DNA of 64,000 nucleotides from Ryuthela nishihirai (lineage: Eukaryota; Arthropoda; Arachnida; Araneae; Heptathelidae). Shown one piece after another: positions 31,131 through 41,992 of this stretch. The stretch lies in the NCBI GenBank assembly GCA_038380435.1, contig JAWZYU010000001.1:19076001-19140000 (forward strand), in the 5' to 3' direction. The notes beneath the pieces were generated by a model. The model ran no database searches. It worked only from the letters and a program-made list of their open reading frames with translations, and had not been told where the DNA came from. The number at the start of each line of letters is the position of its first letter. Position 1 is the first letter of the stretch. Both the position numbers and the translations under genes were made by a program.

Positions 31131-31489
31131 GTTTGGTTTGTTTTACCTCTGAGCGGCATTTTTTTGCACACCATGGGGTAAATGGCCAGGTTACATGAAC
31201 TACGAAGATTCAGAGAAGGTTTGGAAAGGGGACCCACTGGAACAGCTGTTGGGAGACAGATGGTAGCCTCCCGTCAAGGCCATCCAGTGTGTTCTTTAAC
31301 GGGCTCTCCCGCACACGGTGCCACGGCTTAACGTCCCATCCGACGGACGGCGGTCTTTCGAAGCCCATCGGTGTCCACTACTGACCGTGGGCAGGGCGGG
31401 GAGTTTTCCGGAGATAAATCTTAATGCTGACCCAGCTGGGACTCGAACCTGGAAACTGCAGATTACGAGCCTGGCGCCAATACGAGGCT
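31131..31489 (-). mobile_element. SINE-A copy, diverged
   Basis: Reverse copy starting at the LINE tail. It has a body deletion around TTTAACGGGCTCTCCC and a head ending GAGCCTGGCGCC. No TSD is evident. Confidence 0.85.
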
Positions 31490-31528
31490 CTAGAACCCCA
31501 AGGGCTAAGAGAAGTTCGGTGAAAGGTC

Positions 31529-31985
31529 CGGTTGTTTTACCTCTGAACGTCATCTTTTTTGGGGGGGCTCACTAGACAGCTGTTAGGAAACAGATGGTAA
31601 CCTCCCATCAAGCCCACCCATTGTGTTCTTTAATATGCACAATATATGGTTCTCCCACACTTGGGGGTGATTCAGTCGGTAGCGCACCAGCCCCATAATC
31701 AGCAGTTCCCAGGTTAGAGTCCCCACTGGGCCAGTGTTGTGATTTATCTCTGCAACACTCCCCAACTGGCCCTCGGTCTATTGGAGACACCAATTGGCTT
31801 GGAAAGGCTGTTGTCCATCAGATCGGATATTAAGCTGTGGTCTGTGTGCGGGAGAGTCATACCCTGTGCACGTTAAAGAACATGCTGGATGGCCTTGACA
31901 GGAGGCTACCATCTGCTCCCCAACAGCTGTCCAGCAGGTCCCCTCTCCCCAACCTTTTCTGAACTCTTGGTCTCCTTGTGATCTG
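31529..31985. mobile_element. Two diverged SINE-A pieces in opposite orientation
   Basis: 31529-31668 is a reversed tail and body piece (GTTGTTTTACCTCTGAACG). 31669-31985 is a forward piece with the head GTGATTCAGTCGGTAGCGC and a tail reading CTCTTGGTCTCCTTGTGATC. Confidence 0.7.
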
Positions 31986-32770
31986 GGGGCGGGGGTGGCT
32001 CAGTCGGTAGCGTGCCAGGCTCCTAATCTGTAGTTCCCAGGTTCGAGTCCCAGCTGGGTCAGCGTTGAGATTTATCTCCGCAAAATTCCCCGCCCTGCCC
32101 ACGGTCAGTAGGGGACACCGATGGGCTTGGAAAGGCCGCCGTTCGTCGGATGGGACGTTAAGCCGTGGCTCCTGGTGCGGGAGAGCCATACCCTGTGCAC
32201 GTTAAAGAACACGCTGGATGGCCTTGACAGGAGGCTACCATCTGTTCCCCAACAGCTGTCCAGCAGGTCTCCTCTCACGAACTTTTCTGAGCTCTTGGTC
32301 TCCTTGTGATCTGGGGGCGGGGGTGGCTCAGTCGGTAGCGCGCCACGCTCGTAACCTATAGTTCCAAGGTTCGAGTCCCAGCTGGGTCAGCGTTGAGATT
32401 TATCTCCGCAAAATTCCCTGCCCTGCCCACGGTCAGTAGGGGCACCGATGAGCTTGGAAAGGCCGCCGTCCGTCGGATGGGACGTTAAGCCGTGGCCCCG
32501 TGTGTGGGAGAGCCATACCCTGTGCACGTTAAAGAACACGCTGGATGGTCTTGACGGGAGGCTACCATCTGTCTCCCAACAGCTGTTCCAGTAGGTCCCC
32601 TCCCCCAAACTTCTCTGAGCCTTCGGGGTCCTTGTGACCTGGCCATTTAGCCCATGGTGTGCAAAAAAGTGTCGCTCAGAGGTAAAACAACCCAACCCAA
32701 CCTTGTGATCTGGCTATTTAGCCCATTGTGTGCAAAAAAAGTGCCGCTCAGAGACAAAACAAATCAAACC
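31986..32770 (+). mobile_element. SINE-A copy interrupted by a second SINE-A
   Basis: 31986-32314 plus 32701-32770 form one copy, split by SINE-A at 32315. The segment ending CTTGGTCTCCTTGTGATCTG repeats at about 31970 and 32297, so a block of about 328 bp has been tandemly duplicated. Confidence 0.8.
32315..32700 (+). mobile_element. SINE-A nested in SINE-A
   Basis: Full-length with the TSD CCTTGTGATCTGG at 32302-32314 and 32701-32713. Confidence 0.92.
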
Positions 32771-33209
32771 CAGCAGCTGTCTAATGGTTCCCCCTCCTCA
32801 AACCTTCTCTGAGCTTTCAGAGTATTTGCCATTATGTTAAAAAAAGTGACTCCCAGATGTCAAACAGCCGAATCCTTTCCCAACTTTTTCAGGAGCTAAT
32901 ATTAACTTCAACAGGCCATGTCGACTTTGTAACATTCTACGTTTTTTGCTTTAACAGATAAATGGAAAAATTTCTTTTGGTTTAGTAGAGACTAAACAAA
33001 TATTTAGATTCGTATTTTCTGAAATTCCAACAGTTTGGTCTTCCTTCCTTCTAGGGCGCTAAATTTGGAAAAGTGTAAAAGTTTACTATTCTAAATTATT
33101 ATTTGTTTATGCTCGAAAATTGATATTTCAGTTATGTTGTAGAGTAACCAAGGGGTTTGCATTCAAATTTTGATTTGCCCATTTATAGTCGGGTGGATGC
33201 GGGAGCACT
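32771..33209. other. SINE-A tail fragment, then a dispersed AT-rich repeat
   Basis: 32771-32870 is a degraded SINE-A tail (CAAACCTTCTCTGAGC). 32935-33080 (TTTTTTGCTTTAACAGATAA) resembles 44750-44870 and 45020-45120. No gene is seen. Confidence 0.5.
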
Positions 33210-33586
33210 TTGGGTTGGGTTGTTTTACCTCTGAGCGGCACTTTTTTGCACACCATGGGCTAAATGGCCAGGTCACATAGACCTCGAAGGCTCGGTGAAG
33301 TTTGGGGGAGGAGACCCACTGAAACAACTGTTGGGAGACAGATGGTAGCCTCCCGTCAAGGCTATCCGGCGTCTTCTTTAACGTGCACAGGTTACGGCTC
33401 TCCAGCACGAGGGTCCACGGATTTACGTCCCATCCGACGGACGTCATCCTTTCCCAGTCCGTCGGTGTCCCCTACAGACCGTGGGCGGGGAATTTTGCGG
33501 AGATAAATCTCAGAGCTGACCCAGCTGGGATTCGAACCTGGGAACTACAGATTACGAGCCTGGCGCGGTACCAAATGAGCCACCCA
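33210..33586 (-). mobile_element. SINE-A copy, diverged
   Basis: Reverse copy with many substitutions (TCGGTGAAGTTTGGGGGAGG, CGACGGACGTCATCC). The head ends GCCACCCAATTC. No TSD found. Confidence 0.87.
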
Positions 33587-33700
33587 ATTCTTCTTCTTTA
33601 AGAGATAGTTTAAAAAAGTTATTTTTTGTAGTGGATGGGACTACTGAATTAGCCGCAGCTTTAAAGGGCGATGAAATCGAAACTGACATTTTTTTAAGTT

Positions 33701-33999
33701 GGGTTGTTTTACTTCTGAGCGGCACTTTTTTGCACACCATGGGCTAAATGGCCAGGTCACATGGACTTCGAAGCTCAGAGAAGGTTGGGGGAGGGGACCC
33801 ACTGGAACAGGTGTTGGTAGACAGATGGTAGCCTCCCGTCAAGGCCATCCAGCGTGTTCTTTAACGTGCACAGGGTATGGTTCTCCAGCACACGGGGCCA
33901 CGGCTTAACGTCCCATCCGACGGACGGCGGCCTTTCCGAGCCCATCTATCTATGAGAGGGAGGAGAGCATGCCTACCCTACTGACCGTGGGCACGGCGG
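33701..33999 (-). mobile_element. SINE-A copy, 5'-truncated
   Basis: The tail and body are present and the tRNA head is missing. The TSD CATTTTTTTAAGTT is exact at 33687-33700 and 34000-34013, so truncation happened on insertion, as in LINE-driven target-primed integration. A 30-bp extra piece (ATCTATCTATGAGAGGGAGG) lies near the truncation. Confidence 0.92.
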
Positions 34000-34218
34000 C
34001 ATTTTTTTAAGTTCTTTTATGACATGATGGATTATTATTATTTATGACAGGATGCATCCACAGATTATATATGCTCCTTCAACTATGTCTGGTCTCATAA
34101 AATATTTTTTCTATGTAAGAAGATGAAACATAAACTCTGTTCTAAATTTTTAAATGACGATCCTAAATAAATATCGTCATTTTAAATGGAGTTTAAGTTT
34201 CATTTTCTTACAATCTGT

Positions 34219-34654
34219 GGGGTGGGGTGGCTCAGTCGGTAGCGCTCCAGGCTCGTATAATCTGTAGTTCCCAGGTTCGAGTCCCAGCTGGGTCAGCGTT
34301 GAGATTTATCTCCGCAAAGTTCCCAGGTTCGAGTCCCAGCTGGGTCAGCGATGAAATTTATCTCCGCAAAATTCCCCGCCCTGCCCACGGTCAGTAGGGG
34401 ACACCGATGGGCTTCGAAAGGCCGCCGTCCGTCGGATGGGACGTTAAGCCGTGGCTCCGTGTGCGGGAGAGACATACCCTGTCCACGTTAAAGAACACGC
34501 TGGATGGCCTTGACGGGAGGCTACCATTTCTCTCCCAACAGCTGTTCCAGTGGGTCCCCTCCCCCAACCTTCTGTGAGCCTTCGGGGTCCATGTGACCTG
34601 GACATTTAGCCCATGGTGTCCAAAAAAGTGCCGCTCAGAGGTAAAACAACCCAA
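34219..34654 (+). mobile_element. SINE-A copy with duplicated B box
   Basis: The TSD CTTACAATCTGT is at 34207-34218 and 34655-34666. A segment of about 52 bp containing GGTTCGAGTCCCAGCTGGGT occurs twice (from about 34267 and 34319), giving two B boxes. Confidence 0.92.
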
Positions 34655-34666
34655 CTTACAATCTGT

Positions 34667-35178
34667 AAAATCTCAGAAATGTTTACCTTTGGTAAACGTT
34701 ACTGATTAGTCGCGCCATCTATTATCTCAAGGAGAACTAAATAAATTACCCTTGTACGTAACCAATGCGAGGCAATCCAACTGCAGGAATTTTAGGATTT
34801 CTGTTCTTCCCGTTGTCGCTTGCAAAAGGTGTGGGGGGGGGGGGGGAGAAGCATCCTCCTCGGAAAAATGAATTTATGTTGAATAATATGAGTTATATTA
34901 AAAATAATGTTTTTTTTTCCCCTTTAAAGAAGTCGTGATGACTCTTTATTTGCAATCGAACTCTTTAATATATTGCTCGACTTAAATATTTAAAATAAAC
35001 GAAAATAAGCATTCAGATATCTTTGACTTTAAATGATCAGTAACTTGTTTCCGTTTCTCTGTCTAATCCAAAATCTCATGAAATCTAAGGAAACAGCAAT
35101 TTAAATTCCAGAGCTCACCCAGCTTCGATATATCACTGGCTACAATTGAAGCAGAGGCTACGATCCTGGCGTATTTGT
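34667..35178. other. No gene seen; G-run
   Basis: AT-rich apart from a long G-run at 34831-34847. No convincing frame or repeat. Confidence 0.5.
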
Positions 35179-35190
35179 CTGTTTGTTTGT

Positions 35191-35573
35191 AAGGGGTACG
35201 CAGTCGGTATCGCACCAGGCTCGTAATCAGAATTTCGCAGGTTCGAGTCCCATCTAGGATAGGAGTTTGGTGAGATTTATCTCCCCAAAACTGTTCGCCA
35301 TACCCTCGGTCAGTAGGGGACACCGATGGGCTTGGAAAGGCCTCCTCGGACGAATGGGACGTTAAGTCATGGCCCCGTGTGCGGGAGAGCCATACTCTGT
35401 ACACGTTAAACAACACACTGGATGGCCTTGATGGGAGGCTACCATCTGTCTCCTAACAGCTGTCCATTGGGATCCCGTCCCCCGACTTTCTCTGAGACCT
35501 CGGGGTCCTTGTGACTTGGCAATTTAACTCAATGTGTGCGAAAAAAGTGCCGCTTAGAGGCAAATTAACTCAA
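35191..35573 (+). mobile_element. SINE-A copy, diverged
   Basis: The TSD TCTGTTTGTTTG is at 35179-35190 and 35574-35585. Head and body are diverged (GTACGCAGTCGGTATCGCAC). Confidence 0.87.
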
Positions 35574-35659
35574 TCTGTTTGTTTGATATATTCTCCTAGA
35601 CATCAGAGCTAGAACCACAATACTTAGTTTAATCTCACTGCAACTTAGTGTACTGTAAG

Positions 35660-35856
35660 GCTGAGTTGTTTTACCTCTGAGTGCTACTTTTGGGTACACA
35701 ATGGGCTAAATGACCAGGTCACAAGGACCCGAAAAATTCAACGCAGGTTAAGGAAGGCCACCCACTGGACAGTTGTTAGGAGACAGATGAAAGCCTTCCG
35801 TCAAGTCCAACCAGTATGTTCTTTAGTGTGCGTAGAGTATGGCTCTCCCACACATG
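35660..35856 (-). mobile_element. SINE-A tail and body fragment, diverged
   Basis: Reverse pieces GTTGTTTTACCTCTGAGTGC and GGTATGGCTCTCC-like sequence. It stops where a forward SINE-A begins. Confidence 0.75.
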
Positions 35857-35858
35857 GA

Positions 35859-36135
35859 GGGGCGGGGTGGCTCAGTCGGTAGCGCATCAGGCTCGTAATC
35901 TGTAGTTCACAGGTTCGGGTCCCAGCTGGGTCAGCATTGAGATTTATCGCCGCAAAATTCCCCGCCCTGCCCACGTTTAGTAGGGGACACCGATGGGCTA
36001 CCATCTGTCTCCCAACAGCTATTCCAGTGGGTCCCCTCCCCCAACCTTCTCTGAGCCTTCGGGGTCCATGTGACCTGGCCATTTAGCCCATGGTGTGCAA
36101 AAAAAGTGCCGCTCAGAGGTAAAACAACCCAACAA
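35859..36135 (+). mobile_element. SINE-A copy with internal deletion, at block border
   Basis: The body jumps from GACACCGATGGGCT to ACCATCTGTCTCCC, losing about 110 bp. Its right flank is the duplicated block, but its left flank differs from the corresponding SINE at 11937, so the CCTTCGATATGG sequence is not duplicated here. Confidence 0.87.
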
Positions 36136-37012
36136 CCTTCGATATGGTTGAAATGAAAAATTGTAGAGCGTTTCTTGACCTATCAAAAGTGGAATATTTT
36201 GTTTAAATATCTATGATTATGGCTTTGTCCGAATGAAATTGAAACCATCCGTTGCTTCGTAATGCAGTCAGGTAATAACGATTTTAATAATAATGGCTTT
36301 ATGGCAAATTTTACAGGATTGTCATACTTAAAATACCCTGCTATGCCTTTTGGCAAGGCTAGGTTTCTTCAAGCCTGCATAGCAGGTTTTTTCAAGCCTG
36401 CGGCCATATGACACATAGCAGTATTGAAAAGCATGCTGTCTGTCGGATGGAGGTGTAGTCGTGGAACTAGGAGTAGTAATGGAGCTGTCCTAAAACCAGA
36501 GCTATGTAGATGGTTTACCAGAGCTACTACAGGGCTTGGACAATATACTTAAAAAGAAAAACGATGTATCAAATTGGTCAAAAAAACAGGAACATAATTC
36601 AGAATTATTATATTATTCCTTACATGAATAAACTGCCGTTATTTTTATATTATATATCTGTTGTAATTTTTATGACTATAAACTCAGCAACAAATTAGTT
36701 ATATCTGCAGTGATAGCCAGGCTTGTAATCTACAGTTCCCAGATTCTAGTTCTGCCTGCGCCAGAGTTAAGATTTATATCCCCAGTTGCCCAGATACATT
36801 TTCTCAACTCTGATATCAGTTGGAGCTTTTCAGAGGCAATCGGAAAACGAATGTTGCCAGATCCTTAAACTATTTTAAATACTAGTTGCCAGATACATTT
36901 TCTCAACTCTGATATGGATGGGTTTCAGGAGAGGCTACCATCTACCTCCCACAGCTGCCAGTGTGCCCCCTCGCTCAGCAATCTCCGAGCCTTTGAAGAA
37001 AGAAAAATATGG
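36136..37012. repeat. Duplicated block, copy 2 (mate 12324-13193)
   Basis: Collinear with the mate from CCTTCGATATGG to TTTGAAGAAAGAAAAATATG. Differences include an extra TAGCAGGTTTTTTCAAGCC piece and a tandem step in which 36784-36816 recurs at 36884-36915 in place of part of the old SINE. No gene. Confidence 0.8.
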
Positions 37013-37396
37013 GTTGGGTTGTTTTACCTCTAAGAGGCACTTTTTTGCACACCATGGGCTAAATGGCCAAGTCACATGGACCCCGAAAGCTCAGAGAAGA
37101 TTTGGGGAGGGGACCCACTGGAACAGCTGTTGGGAGACATATGGTAGTCTCCCGTCAAGACCATCCAGCGTGTTCTTTAACGTGCACAGGGTATGGCTCT
37201 CCCGCACACGGGGCCACGGCTTAACGTCCCATCCGACGGACGGCGGCCTTTCCAAGCCCATCGGTGTCCCCTACTGACCGTGAGCAGGGCGGTAAATTTT
37301 GCGGAGATAAATCTCAACGCTGACCCAGCTGGGACTCGAACCTGGGAACTACAGATTACGAGCCTGGCGTGCTATCGACTGAGCCACCCCCGCCCC
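37013..37396 (-). mobile_element. Chimeric SINE-A joining two duplicated blocks
   Basis: The left flank equals that of the SINE at 13194 and the right flank (CAAATCTTCAATAATATTG) equals that of the SINE at 24670. No TSD pairs the two sides. The element is an exchange product between two SINE copies. Confidence 0.85.
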
Positions 37397-38741
37397 CAAA
37401 TCTTCAATAATATTGAGGTCTAGAGACTGAGGTCGCCATGTTAGCTGCTGTACCTCATCTTCATGCTTTGCAAATCACAACTTGACACGTTTCGCAAAAT
37501 GCATGGGTGAATTATCCGCTTGAAAAAGGGTTGGTCATTAGGGAACAACGGGCAACAATTCCGCAACATTGGGTGCAGATGATCCTCGAGAATGGATCGT
37601 ACGTTGCGGATGTGAAACCACCCTGAAGAATAACTAATGGCCGTAAGGAATGCCATGATATGACAACTCACAGCATCAGGGACCTACCTGTGTGCTTCGC
37701 AGTCGGAATCAAACAGTCGGGGTGGTACTCTTCTGTGTGGCGGGGGTGGCTCAGTCGGTAGCGCACCAGGCTCGTAGTATGTAGTTACCAGGTTCGAGTC
37801 CCAGCTGGGTCAGCGTTGAGATTTATCTCCGCAAAATTCCCCGCCCTGCCCACGGTTAGTAGGGGACACCGATGGGCTTGGAAAGGCCGCCGTCGGTCGG
37901 ATGGGACGTTAAGCCGTGGCCCCGTGTGTGGGAAAGCCATACCCTGTGCACGTTAAAGAACACGCTGAATGGCCTTGACGGGACGCTATCATCTGTCTCT
38001 CAACAGCTGTTCCAGTGGGTCTCCTACCCCAACCTTCTCTGGAGCTATCGGGGTTCATGTGACCTGGCCATTTAGCTTATGGTGTGCAATAAAATGCCCT
38101 CAGAGGTAAAACAACCCAACCCAAAATGTACTTTTCTGCAGGTTTTTGCCAGACGAATACTCTACCATTGGTAGGAAACAATGTGTAGCACGATTCATCA
38201 GACCAGATGACACGTTGCCAGTCTTTAGCATACCAGTTTTTATGTATTTTGCACCACCTCACACATTTTGTTGCATTGATGTTGGTAATCAGGGGTTTGT
38301 AGATTGCCATAAATACAGTTACGATGAAGTTCCACACGAATTGGTTTGACGGAAACGAAATCATACCGACTGGTAATAAACTGCAAATAGCAGCAGAGTA
38401 AATAAAAATTTAACTCTGCTGCTATTTGCAGTGTCGTGGTTTTGTGCTTCCATTGTACAATCTGTGCCGACTTTCGCCTATCCCTATCTGACAACTTTTT
38501 ATGGCATCCACAATTTGCACGTTTGGAGGCAACACCCTGTCCTTTTTGATATGTAGTCATAATCTTCGATACAGTTCCTCATGTTATACCTACTATTTCC
38601 GCTGTTCTGGTTACTGAAGCTCCTGCAAGACGGTCATCAATGATCATGCCTTTTTGGAGGTCACTGAGATCTGATATTATCGACAATTACACTCCAAAAA
38701 CTATTTCACCTGCGCCTGTGGCACTGTTACGTGACGCTACG
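37397..38741 (-). pseudogene. Tc1-like transposase with inserted SINE-A, locus 2
   Basis: Sister of 25054-26776 in the same orientation. 38240-38560 reads YQKGQGVASKRANCGCHKK then DRDRRKSAQIVQWKHK. 38077-38364 gives LITNINATKCVRW and WYAKDWQRVIWSDES with the first catalytic Asp. 37441-37671 gives GWFHIRNVRSILEDHLHP. It lacks the duplicated SDRDRRK block of locus 1 and has a short inverted insert near 38380-38420 (CTGCAAATAGCAGCAGAG and complement). The C-terminal end is cut by the chimeric SINE. Confidence 0.85.
37740..38124 (+). mobile_element. SINE-A shared with locus 1
   Basis: Carries the same diagnostic variants as 25784-26167 and sits at the same transposase position, so it is inherited through duplication and is not independent. 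Confidence 0.92.
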
Positions 38742-39117
38742 TCAGTTGGTAGCGCTCCAGGCTCGTAATCTGTAGTTTCCAGGTTCGAGTCCCAGCTGGG
38801 TCAGCGTTGAGATTTACCTCCGCAAAATTCCCCGCCCTGCCCACGGTCAGTAGGTGACACCGATGAGCTTGGAAAGGCCGCCGTCCGTCGGATGGGACGT
38901 TAAGCCGTGGATCCGTGTGCGGGAGAGCCATACCCTGTGCATGTTAAAGAACACGCTGGATGGCCTTGACGGGAGTCTACCATCTGTCTCCAACAGCTGT
39001 TCCAGTGGGTCCCCTCCCCAAACCTTCTCTGAGCCTTCGGGGTCCATGTGACCTGGTCATTTAGCCCATTGTGTGCAAAAAAGTGCCGCTCAGAGGTAAA
39101 ACAACACAACCCAACCC
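38742..39117 (+). mobile_element. SINE-A copy at the Tc1 border
   Basis: Starts at GTCAGTTGGTAGCGC directly after GCTAC, the same truncated junction as 26777. Here it is complete to the tail. 39118-39245 is an older SINE-like relic (GTCAGTAGAAGACATCGATT). Confidence 0.88.
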
Positions 39118-39245
39118 ACTTCGGAGAGCGTTGCGATTTTATCAGCAGAGTTCCACCCCTCCCTCCCTTGTCAGTAGAAGACATCGATTGGCTTGTAATA
39201 GCAGTCGTCCTTCTGGCGGACGTTATATATTACAGAGCTTCGACG

Positions 39246-39594
39246 TTAACCTCCAATTGACATAACAAAGGGATGGTCCTTAATTTATTGAAGTCAGTGT
39301 ATTTAGTTGTGGTAATTTCTCAATTAACTAATATTTCTACATTTATAAGGGTTATCAGAGCTGAATGCATGGAACTTAGTCCCAGTGAATAGGATAAGAA
39401 ATGATATGTAGAATTGACAATAAAATCACCTCTATATGTCAGTAGTACTGACCTGAGCGTGAGGGACAAATATTAATTCCATCTCTAGTGATGCAACAAA
39501 GTTGTCTACTTCCTGGATAGATGGCGCCACTTGTGGGAATCAAATAAATAAAATTCGAAGGTTTATAAGGTCACGTAAACTGAGAAAGGGTTAA
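39246..39594. other. No gene seen
   Basis: AT-rich. CTGAGCGTGAGGGAC near 39456 recalls LTR debris. Nothing firm. Confidence 0.4.
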
Positions 39595-39596
39595 CC

Positions 39597-39668
39597 GTTG
39601 GTGGTGTAGTGGTAGCATAACAGGGATGTTTCCTGGAGACGTGGGTTTAAATCCCACTCATGGCAAAC
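39597..39668 (+). other. tRNA-like sequence, probably derived repeat
   Basis: GGTGTAGTGGTAGCATAA resembles an A box and D arm. GTGGGTTTAAATCCCAC is a perfect T-arm hairpin with a B box. The anticodon arm (CAGGGATGTTTCCTG) is irregular, and the acceptor strands CCGTTGG and TCATGGC do not pair well. A T run follows at 39674. Not a convincing functional tRNA. Confidence 0.45.
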
Positions 39669-40437
39669 CCAAATTTTTTTCAGCTCATTATTTCATGAGT
39701 TCACTTTTATATCTTCGTATGTTCACTCTACAGAAAGTTTTATTCATAAATTTGATATTTTTTCAGAAATTTATTCTAAATGTTATATATTAATTCAAGT
39801 AATTTTTTAGTGAAGATTCCCAGCTCTAAACATTTCCGTAGAAATTTCGTCTACCCCGAGGATTTATGAAGTTTTTAGTAAGAGATAGCCAAAAGGACTC
39901 CAGAATGTGACATAGGGCCAACGTTATAAGGCAGCATTTCATTTTTTATGTCGTTTTCATGAAAAGAGAGATGATACCCCACCTTGCACAATGCCTCCAT
40001 CCTGGCCACGGAGAGAATTTTAAATTTAATAAAAGACGACAGGATTTTCGAGAGGGGGGGGTGCAGACGTTTAGGACCACCCTCCCTTCTGTGCACGAAG
40101 CAAAGGAGTCTTCCTTCTGGATTGTAGACATCGAAATTCAAAATCGCTACGCAATTGCGGAGCCGGAAGGTTCTTCAAAGTAAAACCTGGTGGTATTCTG
40201 AGTCTTAGATGTCGGAAATTTTGGGAAATTTTGGATATGATGGGTCCTTCTAGGTCAAAGGTCAAATACAGATTATTGGTGCTAGAGAATTAAAAATTGG
40301 TGCCTGGGATTTTTTTTTCAAACATTTTGTCAAATGTTTGATATGATGTTTCGTTCGTTGACAAAGGTCAAACTTCTATATACCAGAACTGAAGAGCGAA
40401 AAACTGGTCAATAGGGCTATATTGTGTAGTAAAAAAA
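39669..40437. other. Unassigned; weak direct repeats
   Basis: A minus-strand frame at 39875-40141 has no recognised motif. 40195-40390 contains spaced, diverged copies of GGAAATTTTGGATATGATGG and AGGTCAAAGGTCAAA, similar to 55100-55330. No gene claim is made. Confidence 0.4.
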
Positions 40438-41026
40438 AAGATCCCCTCAAGCAGCTGCTTGCCACAGAGGTCTGACAGGAGGAGATTTTCAGTTTATACG
40501 CCATAATAGGTCTGTGAGGATGGCGAAACCTCAGTAGAAAGACAAACAAAAACATCCATGCCTTACCTGGGGGGGGGGGCTCAGTCGGTAGCGCGCCAGG
40601 CTCGTAATCTGTAGTTCCTGGGTTCGAGTCCCAGCTGGGTCAGCGTTGAGATTTATCTCCGTAAAATTCCCCGCCCTGCCCACGGTCAGTAGGGGACACC
40701 GATGGGCTTGAAAAGGCCGCCGTCCGTCGGATGGGACGTTAAGCCGTGGCCCCGTGTGCGGGAGAGCCATACCCTGTGCACGTTAAAGAACACGCTGGAT
40801 GACCTTGACGGGAGGCTACCATCTGTCTCCCGAACAGCTGTTCCAGTGGGTCCCCTCCCCCAACCTTCTCTGAGCCTTCGGGGTCCATGTGACCTGGCCA
40901 TTTAGCCCATGGTGTGCAAAAAAGTGCCGCTCAGAGGTAAAACAACCCAACCCTTACCTGGGGGCTCGAACAAAGGTCCCTTTGATCAGCAACCAAGCAC
41001 ACGATCCACTCGGCCACGGGACGGCT
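40438..41026 (-). mobile_element. SINE-B split by SINE-A
   Basis: 40438-40573 (CAAGCAGCTGCTTGCCAC, GCGAAACCTCAGTAGAAAG) and 40952-41026 (GGGGCTCGAACAAAGG, CACTCGGCCACGGGACGGC) are the two halves of one reverse SINE-B. Confidence 0.9.
40574..40951 (+). mobile_element. SINE-A nested in SINE-B
   Basis: The TSD CCTTACCTGGGGG is at 40561-40573 and 40952-40964. Near-consensus body. Confidence 0.92.
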
Positions 41027-41140
41027 AATAACAATATTTATGGTTAAATTTTTGAATAAGTGCTCAGGCATAACAAATCTCTCGGTAGAGAATTTGAAAC
41101 TTGAGTATTTGATATCTGCGTTTTACCATAGTTATTGGTG

Positions 41141-41528
41141 GGTTGGGTTGTTTTACCTCTGAGCGGCACTTTTTTGCACACCATGGGATAAATGGCCAGG
41201 TCACATGGACCCCGAAGGCTCAGAGAAGGTTGGGGGAGGGGACCCAATGGAACAGCTGTTGGGAGACAGATGGTAACCTCCCGTCAAGGCCATCCAGCGT
41301 GTTCTTTAAGGTGCACAGGGTATGGCTCTCCCGCACACGGCGGATCCACGGATTAACGTCCCATCCGACGGACGGCGGCTTTTCCAAGCCCATCGGTGTC
41401 CCCTATTGACCGTGGGCAGGGAGGGGAAATTTGCGGAGAAAAATCTCAACGCTGACCCAGCTGGGACTCGAACCTGGAAACTACAAATTACGAGCCTGGC
41501 GCGCTACCGACTGAGCCACCCCCGCCCC
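41141..41528 (-). mobile_element. SINE-A copy
   Basis: Reverse full-length with the TSD AGTTATTGGTG at 41130-41140 and 41529-41539. Confidence 0.93.
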
Positions 41529-41559
41529 AGTTATTGGTGAGGAAACTGTTTGCCACAGA

Positions 41560-41992
41560 GGTCTTCTAGTGTGATGATTGGATTGTTTAACTCTCTGAGC
41601 TGCTGTTTTTTGCACAGAATGGGTTGGTTGGTTGTTTTACCTCTGAGCGGCATTTTTTTGCACACAATGGGCTAAATGGCCAGGTGAAAAGGACCCCGAA
41701 GGCTCATAGATGGTTGGGGGAGGGAACCCACTGGAACGACTGTTGAGAGATAGATGGTAGCCTCCCGTCAAGGCCATTCAGCGTGTTCTTAAACGTGCAC
41801 AGGGTATGGATCTCCCGCACACAGGGTCACGGCTTAACGTCCTATCAGAGGACGGCAGCCTTTCCAAGCTGATCGTAGGCAGGGCGGAGAGTTTTGTGGG
41901 GATAAATCTCCACGCTGGCCGAGCTAGGACTCGGACCTGGGAACTGCAGATTAAGAGCCTGGAGCGCTACCGACTGAGCCACCCCCGCCCCA
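41560..41992 (-). mobile_element. SINE-A copy with partial extra tail
   Basis: 41575-41621 is a diverged tail (TGCACAGAATGGG) joined to a reverse copy at 41622-41992. TAGTGTGAT on the left and TAGCGTGAT on the right may be an imperfect TSD enclosing both. Confidence 0.85.

Noticed and set aside
34831..34847. The G-run as a functional G-quadruplex
   Set aside because: A single homopolymer run of uncertain length is common in assemblies, and nothing nearby suggests a role.
39875..40141. An 88-residue minus-strand frame as a host gene
   Set aside because: No recognisable motif, splice signals or second copy; it cannot be separated from chance.
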